In this document: in pieces, positions 11,112 to 23,106 of the stretch | How positions within the stretch are numbered: the stretch's first letter is position 1 | Layout: every line of letters begins with the position of its first letter | NCBI RefSeq assembly: GCF_042186555.1 | Contig: NC_133332.1 | Location: 124,963,875-125,027,874 of the forward strand | Direction of reading: 5' to 3' | Origin: Aquarana catesbeiana | Lineage: Eukaryota > Chordata > Amphibia > Anura > Ranidae | DNA length: 64,000 bases | Translations under genes and position numbers: made by a program | Notes under the pieces: model-generated | What the model saw: the letters and a program-made list of their open reading frames with translations, nothing else | The model's database searches: none | What the model was told of the DNA's origin: nothing

Positions 11112-11546
11112 TGCCCTGTACACACGATCGGACATTGATCGGACATTCCGACAACAAAATCCATCAGATTTTTTCCGACGGATTTTGGGCCAAACTTATC
11201 AAACATACACACGGTCGCACAAAGTTTTTCGAAAATCCGATCATTCTGAATGCGGTGACGTAAAACACGTACGTCGGGACTATAAACGGGGCAGTAGCCA
11301 ATAGCTTTCGTCTCTTAATTTATTCTGAGCATGCGTGGCACTTTGTGCGTCAGATTTGTGTACACACGATTGGAATTTAAACAATCGGATTTTGTTGTCG
11401 GAAAATTTTATATCCTGCTCTCAAACTTTGTGTGTCGGAAATTCAGACGGAAAAAGTCCGATGGAGCCCACACACAATCGGAATCTACGACAACACAATC
11501 CGATTGCACTTTTTCCATCGGAAAATCCAACTGTGTGTACAGGGCA
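11112..11546. mobile_element. GTACACAC-type MITE, copy 1 (435 bp)
   Basis: The ends are TGCCCTGTACACACGATCGG and the inverted CCAACTGTGTGTACAGGGCA. The family is characterised by repeated CGGAAATTCCGA-like strings and GACGTAAAACACGTACGTCG. Two further copies are at 25452 and 49102. The flanking bases are TA...TA here, with TAA at the best-preserved copy, pointing to a TWA target (Harbinger-like). It lies 7 bp from the previous MITE. ORFs across it are by-products of the repeat. Confidence 0.85.
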
Positions 11547-11548
11547 TA

Positions 11549-12670
11549 AGAATTTTCCTGAAGTTAAGGTAAGGGGTGGTCAGGATAGGTGGAGGACTGT
11601 TTTTTTCCACTTTATTCAGTGCTGTTAACCTCCACTAACAGTACCAGAATCTTAGGTCTGAAAGCAATTGCATCAGGTCACTACTGGAGTTCTGAAGTTC
11701 TGCAGTTCAGAACCATTGCGTCACTCTACCTTCTACTATATCCCCGAAGCTGAAGTACTACTATTGAATTGATTAACCAAATACGTATACTGTATGTGAA
11801 TAGTGGGTGTATATTGCAGGCCATGCATCATTAATGGGGTGGGGGTTGGGTGAAAAAGACAGATGGCACAACCCTTATTAAATGTAAATCTGTTTGGGGA
11901 CACTGACTTTCTGTAAGTAAACTTTGAACTCACTGTGCATACAAATAAACACTTCCAGGACAGACTAATATATAGCATTTAAAATATCCGCTGCAACAGC
12001 TATTTGTAAAATGGGTTGCATAAAAATAAAAACTGCCATCTAAGCTTCCCAAAAAATGGAACTCTAATGAAAAGTCACAAGGCAAGTCCAGAAATTCCAT
12101 TTTCACTCAAATGCTTTTGACTGGATATGTCTCATGGGAAAATTGAGAGCTGTGAATTCTCTCCTGTCACAGTACAGCAGATAGGAAATTCTCTGTCTTA
12201 AAGTAATTACCTTTCTATGCAGGTGAATGTGAATTGAGAAAGTTATTGAATGGCTATGTTAGGTGAAAAAGCTATAGCAGAGCTGCTGGCTATTTCCTAG
12301 TCTCAGATAAGTCCTTTGTGCTCAACAAAATCCAATATCAAGTGCTCTTTCAGTAAGTACTGGCACAATAGCACTAACATTTTGTTTCATTTATCACATC
12401 TACAGCATAGAAAAGTAAAGATGTTGCCTATGGTTAACAACGTTTGGGTTTCGTTTTCTTAGTGAAAGAATGAAACAGAAGATTTAACGCAAAACAAAAA
12501 ACAAATAATGGTCCAACAAATCTGCAGTTTTTAAAATTTTAATCTGAGGATAAACCTAGGTTTTTCTCAAACTTGCTTACATTTTCTTACTGTTGATTTA
12601 ATATCATCCTGTATGTTTTCAGAAAAATAATAAATTTCTAAGGGTACTCTTAAACTTTTTTCCCACTAGT
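11549..12670. other. No gene seen
   Basis: AT-rich intron with no recognisable termini. Confidence 0.6.
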
Positions 12671-12673
12671 TTA

Positions 12674-13011
12674 GGCCCCATTTACACCTAAACGTTTTGG
12701 AGCTCAAAGCTCAAAAACATTCAGAGAGAAAAAAATCAATTCTCAATAGTGGTGGTTCACATCTCCACCCCAAAATGCCTTAAGCCAAACTCCTAAAGTT
12801 TAGAAAAGTTTTGAAGCTAATTTGTAGCTTGATTCAGGCAGATTGGTGCATTTTTGAAGCAGCTGAAAGCAGAAACACATAGCAACAAATGATGTAACAG
12901 ATGATTCTCTCTACTGGCTAATACAAATAGGCCAAAGCTCCCAAAATGCTCAAAAACGTGCAATAAGATACCTGAAAAAAATGTGCAAAAACATGAGGTG
13001 TTAAAGCAGCC
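12674..13011. mobile_element. PIF/Harbinger-like MITE 3 (338 bp)
   Basis: TTA duplications (12671-12673, 13012-13014) flank ends GGCCCCATTTACACCTAAAC and, inverted, GGCTGCTTTAACACCTCATG. The ends are diverged, so this is an older copy. No coding capacity. Confidence 0.7.
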
Positions 13012-13140
13012 TTAAGGTCCTGCCCCCATGTGCTTGAGCTCAACTTTTTAGAAATATGTAGAATATTAGAAATATGAACCTTATACATTACATTGTAATT
13101 TGTTTGAAGGTTTAACCTCCTCTTTCCCTTCTGGCTTTAA

Positions 13141-14108
13141 CCACTTGCCAACCGGCTCACGCCGATATACGTTGGCAGAAGGGCACGTACAGGCAGATTA
13201 ACGTACCTGTACGTTGCCCTTTAAGAAGCGGTTTGCGGACGCACCGCCGCAACGTCTGTAAGTGTGATCGCGGTTCCCGCGGACTCAATGTCTGCGGGGA
13301 TACCCGCGATTGTCTCATGGAGAGGAATAACGGGGAAATGCTGATGTAAACAAGCATTTCCCCATTCTGCCTAGTGACAGGACACTGATCACAGTTCCCT
13401 GTGATCGGGAGCGGTGATCAGTGTCATGTCACACATAGCCCCTCACCCCCACAGTTAGAATCACTCCCTAGAACACACATAACCCCTACAGCGCCACCTA
13501 GTGGTTAACCCCTTCACTGCCAGTCACATTTACACAGTAATCAATGCATTTTTAATTGCATTGATCGCTGTATAAATGTGAATGGTCCCAAAATCACGCC
13601 AAAAGTGTCCGATCTGTCTGCCATAATGTCATAGTCATGATAAAAATCACTGATTGCCACCATTACTAGTAAGAAAAAAAAATGAATAAAAATGTCATAA
13701 AACTATCCCCTATTTTATAGACGCTATAACTTTTGCGCAAACCAATCAATAAATGCTTATTGCGATTTTTTTACCAAAAATATGTAGAAGAATACATATC
13801 GGCCTAAACTGAGGAAAAAAAGTGTTTTTTTATATATTTTTTGGGGATATTTATTATAGCAAAAAGTAAAAAATAATGTGTTTTTTTCAAAATTGTCGCT
13901 ATTTTTTTATTTATAGCGCAAAAAATAAAAACCGCAGAGGTGATCAAATACCACCAAAAGAAAGCTCTATCTGTGGGGAAAAAAGGACGTCAATTTTGTT
14001 TAGGAGCCACGTCACATGACCGCTCAATTGTCAGTTAAAGCGACGCTGTGTCGAATCGCAAAAAGTGCTTTGGTCTTTGGGCAGCCAAATGGTCCGGGGC
14101 TTAAGTGG
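13141..14108. mobile_element. piggyBac-like non-autonomous element (968 bp, TTAA target)
   Basis: Flanked by TTAA at 13137-13140 and 14109-14112, with ends CCACTT...AAGTGG. TTAA targets and ends starting CC are hallmarks of piggyBac-type elements. The interior holds short palindromes (CACTGATCACAG...CTGTGATCGG...GATCAGTG; GTACAGGCAGATTAACGTACCTGTAC) and an AT-rich right half with no ORF. I associate this text with a very common ranid repeat. The superfamily call rests on the target and terminal bases only. Confidence 0.75.
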
Positions 14109-14112
14109 TTAA

Positions 14113-14440
14113 ATATTAGTTCCTTTAGTTCCTCCCATCGCTTCTGGTATGTTTTATCCATCAGAACTTGCACTGTTTTTGCTTTTCGTCTCTTGACTTG
14201 CTCTGTCATAGCAACCATTTTGTAAGTGAGCATTCCAGAGCTGGACACAGTATTTTAAATGGAGCAGAACTAAATAAAGAGCCACATAGTGAACTCAAGA
14301 TCTACATAAAACACTAAGCATGACTGGTTAGTGCAGGAAACTGTTATAAATTATTTTTTAAAGGGTCTGTCCAACCAAAGGTGATATTTCAGCTATAGAT
14401 TGAGTCTAGTGGGTTAAATTACCAGCTCACTTATTACATC
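14113..14440. other. No gene seen
   Basis: Short intronic spacer between two MITEs. Confidence 0.6.
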
Positions 14441-14448
14441 AATAAGTG

Positions 14449-14950
14449 CAGTGTTTCTCAACCTTTTTTTATTCAAGGCATCCTTTAAAATTATGCATAA
14501 TCTCGAGGTACCCCATTCTAAAATGTAAAAAACTAAATAAAATTTTTACATAGTACAGCAACATTCATACATGTAGGACACCCAATATTAGAAGTGATTT
14601 ATTCTATCAAAGCAAATACAGCTTTGAACTCTGATATTGACTAGTATTCCAATGTTTCTCTTCTCCATCAGTTCCTCTCCCTCACTCAGCTATTGGTGAT
14701 GGAGAGGGCAGGGGAGGAGCAAACAAGGATGTCATGCAGGTGCCCGATGTCCTCCTTATCAACTGATGATGTCACTGGTTGTTAGGGCACCAGAAGGTTG
14801 TAATGGTGCACAATAAAAACCCGTGGCTTTGAGTAACTAAAAGGCAGGCTTGATCTGCCTGCAGGTTTGGATAAAAAATTTTGGCAATTTTCAGGCATTT
14901 TGTTAAGGCACCCCCTTAAAACCTAAAGGCACACTGGTTGAAAAAGGCTG
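14449..14950. mobile_element. hAT-like MITE (502 bp)
   Basis: The ends are CAGTGTTTCTCAACC and, inverted, CAGCCTTTTTCAACC, the classic hAT terminal pattern. The flanking octamers AATAAGTG (14441-14448) and CATTAGTG (14951-14958) agree at 6 of 8 bases, as expected for an aged 8-bp target duplication. No ORF. Confidence 0.75.
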
Positions 14951-15153
14951 CATTAGTGACCCAAATTACTAAATCATTCTACCACAGCAGTTGCAGCTCT
15001 GCTCCAACCCACCTTTAAGTCTCACTCTTTTTGCAAAATCAGGAGTGTCCTATAGGTCCCGGTCTCCCTGCTAAATTGTCAATAATATACAGGTGATACT
15101 CGAAAAATTTGAATATCGTGCAAAAGTTCATTTATTTCACTAATGCAACGCAG

Positions 15154-15918
15154 CCTCCCTGGCGGTTTTCCCGAGTGTGGCTCGGGGTTAAAATTCAGGA
15201 CCATTAGCGGTAACCCCCAGCCACACTCGGGATCGCATTGCAGGATCCTGGGGCGGCGTTGCTTACCTTGTCCCCGGGATCCTGCGATGTCACCCGCAGT
15301 GTCCGAGGGCTCCGTCCTCCTCCGAAGCCTCTCCGTGCCAGGCTCCGTTCCCTGCGAGCGGCGCGACGCACGGGGGCGGAGCCTGGCGGCAAATTAAAAA
15401 AAAAGTAAAAATCATAACACATACAGTACTGTAATCTTACAGATTACAGTACTGTATGAAATGATTTCACATCCCTTTTGTCCCCAGTGCTTTGTCCAAT
15501 GCCCTGCATGCAGTTTTACATGATATACACTGTTCTTTCTGCCTGGAAACTGGAGATTGTCCATAGCAACCAAAAAGTGTCCCTTTACGTCAAAAGTGGC
15601 TTTAGACCAGCTAGAAAACAGCGATAGTAAATTAGAACACTTGCAGAATTGAGCGATAGTGAATTGTGGGGAAATTTATTTTACTTTACTATTTTTTTTT
15701 TTTTTAATTATTTATTTTTATTTATTATATTATAATTGATGTTTTTGTGTTTCAAACTTTATCATACCCGGGATATCTACTAGACTCTGGTTTGGACAGA
15801 TTTAAGTGTGTTATTGTTAAGATTTACAGACCTACAATATAAAACGCCAAATTTCCATGCAAAATAATGGTACCGCTTTCAGCACCTAAAATCCGAAATA
15901 ATCATACCGCCAGGGAGG
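15154..15918. mobile_element. piggyBac-like MITE nested in Tc1 element C (765 bp)
   Basis: The ends are CCTCCCTGGCGGT and ACCGCCAGGGAGG. The right flank keeps TTAA (15919-15922). At the left the four bases are GCAG (15150-15153) where a TTAA copy is expected. The mirror end of the Tc1 element shows the uninterrupted text GCA(A/T)..CTTAAAAGGTGAAAC, so the insertion site is known. The interior has an exact palindrome AATCTTACAGATTACAGTAC-type segment near 15431 and a T-run. No ORF. Confidence 0.85.
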
Positions 15919-16134
15919 TTAAAAGGTGAAACTGTTATATGAGATAGACTCATTACATGCAAAGCAAGATAGTTCAAGCCATGATTTGTCATAATTGTGA
16001 TGATTATGGCTTACAGCTCATGAAAACCCCAAATCCACAATCTCAGAAAATTAGAATATTACATGCAATCAATAAAACAAGGATTGTACATAGAACAAAT
16101 CGGACCTCTGAAAAGTATAAGGTTGCATATGTAC

Positions 16135-17119
16135 TCAGTACTTGGTTTGGGCCCCTTTTGCAGCAATTACTGCCTCAATGCTGCGTGACATGGAAGCTAT
16201 CAGCCTGTGGCACTGCTGAGGTGGTATGGAAGACCAGGGTGCTTCAAAAGTGGCCTTCAGCTCTTCTGCATTGTTCGGTCTCATGCCTCTCATCTTTCTC
16301 TTGGCAATGCCCCATAGATTCTCTGGGGTTGAGGTCAGGCGAGTTTGCTGGCCAATCAAGCACAGTAATCCCACGGTCATTGAACCAGGTTTTGGTGCTT
16401 TTGGCAGTATGGGTAGGTACCAAGTCCTGCTGGAATATGAAGTCAGCATCCCCATAGAGATCGTCTGCGGAAGGAAGCATGAAGTACTCCAAAATCTCCT
16501 GGTAGAAGGCTGCGTTGATCTCGGACTTAATGAAGCACGGTGGACCAACACCAGCAGATGACATGGCTCCCCAAATCAACATAGACTGTGGAAACTTCAC
16601 AATGGACTTCAAGCATCTTGCAGTGTGTGCCTCTCCATTCTTTCTCCATACTCTGGGTCCTTGGTTTCCAATTGAGATGCAAAATTTGCTCTCACCAGAA
16701 AAGATGACTTTGGACCACTGAGCAACAGACCAGGTCTGTCTTTCTTTAGCCCAGGTAAGACGCTTCTGACGTTTGTTTGTTGTTCAGGAGTGGCTTGACA
16801 AGAGGAATACGACATTTGAAGCCCATGTCCAGGATCCATCTATGTGTGGTGGCTCTTGATGCACTAACTCCAGCCTCAGTAAACTCCTTGTGAAAGTCCC
16901 CAACACTTTTGAATGGCCTTTTCCTGACAATCTTCCCCAGGCTGTGGTCATCCCTGCTGCTGGCGCACCTTTTTCTTACAACTTTTTATTAATGTGCTTT
17001 GATACAGCACTTTGGGAACATCCAACTTCTTTTGCAATTACCTTTTGAGGCTTTCCCTCCTTATGGAGGGTGTCAATGATGGTTTTCTGCACAACTGTCC
17101 GGTCAGCAGTCTTTCCCAT
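16135..17119 (-). pseudogene. Tc1 element C transposase (degenerate)
   Basis: It starts at ATGGGAAAGACTGCTG (17119, minus) and ends GAQTKY-stop at 16135, about the length of a 330-340-residue Tc1 transposase. Recognisable pieces are MLIWGAMSSAGVGPPCFIKS, FIFQQDLVPTHTAKSTKTWF (catalytic Asp), ANSPDLNP, and after a frame change LWGIAKRKMRGMRPNNAEEL to the end. At the catalytic Glu two bases are missing relative to the family's NPIENLW, causing the frame change. Several other shifts lie in the N-terminal half. Confidence 0.9.
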
Positions 17120-17452
17120 GATTAGAATTCCTACTGAACCAGACTGAGAGACCATTTAAAGGCTCAGGAACCCTTTGCAGGTGTTATGGCTTAATTAGCT
17201 GATTAGAGTTGGACACTTTGAGCCTAAAATATTGCACCTTTTCACAATAATATTCTAATTTTCTGAGATTGTGGATTTGGGGTTTTCATGAGCTGTAAGC
17301 CATAATCATCACAGTTATGACAAATCATGGCTTAAACTATCTTGCTTTGCATGTAATGAGTCTATCTCAAATATTAGTTTCACCTTTTAAGTTGCATTAG
17401 TGAAATAAATGAACTTTTGCACGATATTATAATTTTTCGAGTATCACCTGTA

Positions 17453-20400
17453 CACTGAAAACCCAACAGGGAGAACAATACACTTTTAAACTCAACTACA
17501 GAATTGTCAACAGTAGTCTCCAAAAGAATATGAAAAACCACTACGAGATTTCCACTATCTTTCCTAAACTAAAATATCATGTGTATAAATTGTATTCATT
17601 GATGCACCTGCTTCCTGTTAAAGTCCAACTCCACCTTTTTTCCGACCAGCACTTCTCATCTCAATATTTTTAAAAATGTTCTTAATACATGCCTAATTTT
17701 TTAAAATCTTCTGGCTGATATTGAGTGGGACCCTCTTCATTTCCTCACAACTTGTTCTGCTCTCGTTTGTTGTAGTCTGTGTAGCACGCTATATGGATGT
17801 GAAAGAAGTTGGGGAAGTCGTCTGGGTATTCCAAGATTATTTCAGAAGGTAAAGTTCCTTCTTTTTTCCTATTGAGTACCCTAAACAGGATACATATCTT
17901 ATGGAGTTCAATATTTCCATTTTGAAGTCCTAATGTTTCCATTTAGTATTTAGAATACTGCCGCCTCTATACTGGTCGTGTCCTCCAAGGGTCCTTTTAC
18001 TCTTTTGTGCCCCTGCAGTCACCCCAGTGGAAGTTTTTGTCAAATAAGCATCTCCCAACCTGCAATGCTATTGGTTCACTAAAGCTAATGGGTGCTGGAT
18101 AGGTAAAACTTATGAGTAAGGTGCTACAGTGACTGTATTTCATTGTTACCACCCCCCCCCCCCTTTTATTCTATTTTTCCATGTTGGGGATATCTGTACT
18201 TTTTAATAATATTAATAAAATGTTGTTTTTTATGTACGTGTTAATTGCATTCATTGGGGTACCTAAAAAAGTCTGTTATATATTTAGTGCTGGGTATAAT
18301 TTTGTCTACATCTTGGATGTGATACCCTAATACATTAGCCCATAGTCTTCTCAAGTGACCTCTACTTCCTCCAGCAGTGAGTGTTTCAAAACGCTACATT
18401 GTGACATGAGCGCTATTCTCTGCAGCACCCTCAGAGGGTGTGTTTATGATAGCCTGGGCTCATCAAAAGGGAAGAATTCCACCTGAAAACAACCAGCACT
18501 GGAGAATGGACAGTTCTTGTCTATGGCAGCTTAGCAGAAAATATAAGTATTGCAGCAAAAGCTACATTGCATACAGGTATTGGCCAACACATTTATCATT
18601 TTTTTATAAGGTGGAGTTAAGCTTTATTTGATGGCTGTTTTAACTTTGTAAATGCCAAACTACCACACTGCAACCATGTGCATTGCATGCGTTAGCAGAG
18701 CAGTTGCCACAAGGCCCCATGTTTTTACCTCTCCCCAAATGCAAGCGCAAATGAGCCCTTATTTTTCTTACTGTTCTATTCTCCCATTGCAGGTCTTTGA
18801 GTCTAATCTAAATGAAACCATTGTGTGTTAATTAGTTATTAGTAGCTGTTTGGCTGCATGCTGTTTATATCGCCTAATATAAGGTAAATCTTTATGCAGT
18901 TATGAAAACATTATACAAGTAAAAAATATAAAACAAATAACAAAATACTTTACCCAATACTTTTGGGTAAAATTCACAATAATTGCTTAAAATGTGAAAA
19001 GTATGCATACTGAGTTTTTCCTGGTGTTTTCCAGGTAGTGTTAATTATCTTTATGGAAGGTGTGCTTTCTAGAAACCAAGGTAAATTACAGCAAGTAGTA
19101 TATAAAAATGTACTGGTGAAAACTGTATCAATAGACTCACTGATAGGCCAGCATAGTGTTTAACCAGATAGTGCTTTGCTTTCCTGTAGTTCTGTACCCT
19201 GGGTTTGAATTCTGCCCTTTATAAAATGCACATTGAGTATGTACTGTATATTCTCCCTGTATTTTCTCCCAAAATCCAAACACATACTGGTAGGTTAATT
19301 AGATTCCTCCCAAACCGGTCATAGTGTTTAATCACTGAAGAAAGAACATTAGATTGTGAGCTCTTCTGGGGAGGCCGGGACTGACAAGACAAAGCTACAG
19401 TATATACCCAATAAGTGCTATGTAATATGTAGACTCTACTGTATGCTATTAAGTGAAGAGCTCTCTGTGAACTTTGGTTACCCAAGTATAAATGACCACT
19501 AAGTCTCAAATTTTTAAACAGACTCTTTCATTTAGCAATATACTTGTATTATATCGAAGAAGGCATTACCTGACCTATGTAGCACATGCTATTTCTGTCT
19601 ATAAACTCTGAAGATGCCTAAACTCTTCCCAGCCACTCCCAGTGGCACTACCAGGAGGACCTTCAAATATTATGTATTGTCTATCACTACTGCCTATCCC
19701 TTCACTTTCATTTGGGCAGCTGGGGCAGAAACTTCTAAGCCCAATTTTATATTTCTGCTGGTTTGCAGGGGATAAGCATTTAATTAAAAGAAAAATTACA
19801 AATATTTACTCAGAGCACAATTTCAGAATACTGTTTAGCAATTGTTTGGAATATACCTATAGTCTAAATGGAAATTTTGCATATGCCTATGGGTCTATAC
19901 ATTGCATTTTTTTTAGTTTATTGGAAATACACTTTAGGATTAAAAAGCGAAAACAGAGGAAAAAACACACTGAAAAAAATGCGTGTATGAGTCATGGGTA
20001 GCCAAAGTGAAACAGGAGCAGAGAAGCCTATAATAAGCTGTCACAGTATGAGGGAAAGTCATAACACAGCTATTGATTGCACCAGCTTCCATTTAACTGC
20101 TGATCAGATTGCAAGAGTAAGATTACCGTCAATTGCTGTTTCTAATGAACAAGGTAGAAGGACTGGTAATTTCTACATTTTAACAAATCATGCAATGCTA
20201 AAAATAAAAACAGCTCTTCAAATGACCTAGCAAAAGAACATGTATAATCATGTTTAAGAAGAATATGTACTTGTAAGAGCAGTCAGAGACCTGTAAGCAA
20301 GATGAGTACTTGAACTGAGCTAATATTTTATTAGAAGTGGTAAATGGCGAGGACCTGCAGAATGACAGCATAAATATGTATCATAGTTACGTTGTTCATG

Positions 20401-21180
20401 CCATAATAGTAATCATTAATTTTCCCTAACGGTTACCCTTACTTGCTTCCTTACCTTATCAGTCCTGTTCTCTTCCAAAATTGTACCTCTCTCTTCCTCA
20501 ACTTTCCTTACGCTAGGCCTCTTCCTATCTCAAATTGCATGCCCACAGCCAGTTTCTTTCTGGCTGCACCTTATAACCATATTTTGCCTGACACGCTCCA
20601 TCCTCTTCTCTCTTTTCCAAAGCCTTAGTTATAGGTCACCTATGTTGACTTTCAAGTCGAGAAGGAGCAGGGTAGAGGTTGGAAGGAGAATACAGAGAGC
20701 AAGAAACTGATTATAGAGGTACACAAGATGAATTAGAAATTGCTAGGATGCAGGAGTAGGGAAGAGAGAGATTTTATGGAGAGGGCAGTGGGCTAATAAA
20801 AGATCACAGGAGGACAAAGATTGGTTTGCTGGGAGAGAGTCGAGGAAGAAGAAAAAGTTATGTACTGTAGAAGAGATGTCCTTAAATGGCTACCATACAC
20901 ATGAATGTGCAATAGGACTAATGTACTCCTTCTGCATACAAGAAATAGAAAGAAAAGATGGCATTGTTTGGAAGCGCAAAATAGAGTGCCACAGTTTATG
21001 TTTAGGCTTATATGTAGGTACCAGCTTTCTAAATGTCAGTATCTGTATAGATCTACAACTCCTCCATCACCATCCTCAAGGTTTGGGCTTGAGCTTAGGC
21101 ACTGAGCATTGCACTGGCTACTCTCTCCATACCTGGAAGGTCGGGTTTTCCAGGAGTATTCTGGAGGGTTATCATAGATA
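17453..21180. other. Intron, no gene seen
   Basis: It contains a C-run (about 18151..18162) and AT-rich sequence. The stretch 17600..18220 has the flavour of a dispersed repeat but no ends were found. Short ORFs show no family resemblance. Confidence 0.5.
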
Positions 21181-22030
21181 GAGAATTTAGTGCTCCAGAC
21201 AGTCTTACAGATCATCCACCAGCCGCAGGTGCATACTGGGATCTGATTCCTCCCGCTGCATCCAGATACAAATAAATGAAGGTAGCATGACTGTATAATG
21301 GTACTAGCAATAAATCTTGTTGGATATCAAGACATAAACAGTGGGAATACTGGAAAGCTAACTGCAAGCCACACACTTCCTTAGGCTCCTACACTGTTGG
21401 ATGATTTGATGTTCCCAGTGTTGTACGATTAGTACTCACTTTGCCCCTTTTTTGATCATCCTTTTACCTCTTGTGTTTCCATGGACACTTTTTTGATGTA
21501 CATTTCAGCATTATTATACTTTGATTCTTGACGGGAATCCATTATTTATATCTTTATCCCACATATATAGCTATATACCGCCCCTCACATTAGAAGTTGC
21601 GTTATGCCCCCATAGATATTGTTTCTCGCTCTGAAAGCCTTGTCGCTGTCTTTGCACAATTATGTGTGGTGGCTGTATGTCCCTTGTGCCCTCTTTTGCC
21701 CATTCAGGTGTCCAATGTGGAGTGGAGGCATCCCTGAGTGGCTTTATGGTTGCCACCAATATTAAATACCCATTCTATCAACTCCCTGAGAAAGACGACT
21801 AAAGTTGAAACGCACAGGGGTTCTATTCATGTATTAATGACCATATGAGTCTCCTTTTAGTGGATTGATGAGTATCTATATGACAATTATGTGAATTATG
21901 TGTGGTTTTATATGTGGTCTCTATAATGAAACCATGTGGCTCGTTCTAATCTTTGTACAATAAACTTCGTATTGTATTTGTGAATCATTTTTGGTGCCTT
22001 CAAAGTCTCAACCATCATAATTTTATGTTA
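21181..22030 (+). repeat. Possible Penelope-like relic (+) around a hammerhead-like motif
   Basis: The segment surrounding the motif at 21782 resembles in texture the sequence after the motif at 42362: AT-rich, with TACAATAAACTTCG near 21960 as a candidate polyadenylation context. No ends, no target duplication and no ORF were recognised. Confidence 0.35.
21782..21820 (+). ncRNA. Hammerhead-ribozyme-like motif 3 (weak)
   Basis: CTGAGAA-A-GAC-gactaaa-GTT-GAAAC-GC-ACA-GGGG, with short outer CC/GG pairing. Stem II is 3 bp including a G-U pair. The triplet position is ACA, not NUH, so cleavage is unlikely. Included because the spacing of core elements matches the other copies. Confidence 0.3.
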
Positions 22031-22867
22031 TGGCACTTTTGAGGGTGGCACCCCTAGAAAATAAAATCTGTCTGGCTGACATAGTTAGTACTAGGCTTCA
22101 TTTATATTTCTTGTATTCTTTGCTGATCAGTTAACAGGGTAAAGAAAAACATACATCTATAGAGTAACCTAGTGATCTAGTCGAGTAATGGCTGAATTCC
22201 ACTGTGACTGATAGCCTTTTATTATAATTACATTAGTGATGCAACATTAGTCTCTACATCAACAGAACTACTTGGGGAGGGGGGGGGGGGGTAGAGTAGT
22301 ACTTGGTATACATTTATGATATGGTTGCAAAATATGTTTTTAAATAGTAATTTACAACACCTGAGTACCTGTTTACACACAGAACAGACATCCCGGACAC
22401 CAGAAAATAGGAAGGAAACCTCACCATTAAACCATCATTACCCTAAATGCCAATTATCTAAAGTTGGCCAGAGACTTAAAGTAATTCTTTACTGGATACT
22501 GTGCACCATGAATTCACCTGTATTTTACTCTACTTTGCCTACATTAGGCAAAGAAACAGGTTTACTTCACTAGGGTGAAGCTTGATAATTCTTACCTTCT
22601 GCTTGCTCCCCCACCAGCACAAACTACCACCAATATAAGCCAGGTTCACTGTAAGCATGTGGGAGGGAAGGTGTACTGCTCTCCCCCTATATCCTAAATG
22701 TGGGGATTTAACTAAAGGCCCCCCAATGGGGTTTGGAAAACAATAATGCTACAGAAAAGTTCCAACACCTATTGGCATACACTATGCTGCAATATTTTCA
22801 GTTAGTTAACTTGTACGTGGCTGAGAGTCACTTTAAAGAATTGAACATTCAAAGAAAAGAAAAGCCT
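22031..22867. other. No gene seen
   Basis: Intronic sequence with a G-run (about 22274..22291). Confidence 0.6.
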
Positions 22868-22870
22868 TAA

Positions 22871-23103
22871 GGCCGAGTTCACACTAATGCGAGTTGGATG
22901 CCAGTTTCCCCGCATCCAATTCACATTACAGGAGAGTGTGCCCCGCTCTCAATGCAGTTCACACATCTCCGTGGCAGCCACGGAGTGAATTGCACAAGGG
23001 GCCTGTGCTTCTTTGGCTGTTTCAGGTCTGAATTCAAAATTCGGCATGATTTGTCCCTGAAACAGAGAACAGGGACGTGTCCGCACTAAGTGTGAACACA
23101 GCC
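22871..23103. mobile_element. PIF/Harbinger-like MITE 4 (233 bp)
   Basis: TAA duplications (22868-22870, 23104-23106) flank GGCCGAGTTCACACTAATGC and, inverted, GGCTGTGTTCACACTTAGTG. The interior carries GTTGGATGCC...CGCATCCAATTC, a stem that reappears at 44567..44612. No ORF. Confidence 0.82.
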
Positions 23104-23106
23104 TAA

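Larger units (their letters stand above)
15090..17450 (-). mobile_element. Tc1/mariner element C, interrupted by a TTAA-type MITE
   Basis: The ends CAGGTGATACTCGAAAAATT and its mirror ...AATTTTTCGAGTATCACCTG are flanked by TA (15088-15089, 17451-17452). The net length without the nested MITE is about 1.6 kb. Long terminal inverted repeats (about 200 bp, for example TTCATTTATTTCACTAATGC and its mirror near 17400) enclose a minus-strand transposase relic. Confidence 0.93.

Noticed and set aside
15957..16457. 166-codon plus-strand ORF
   Set aside because: Antisense of the Tc1 element C transposase.
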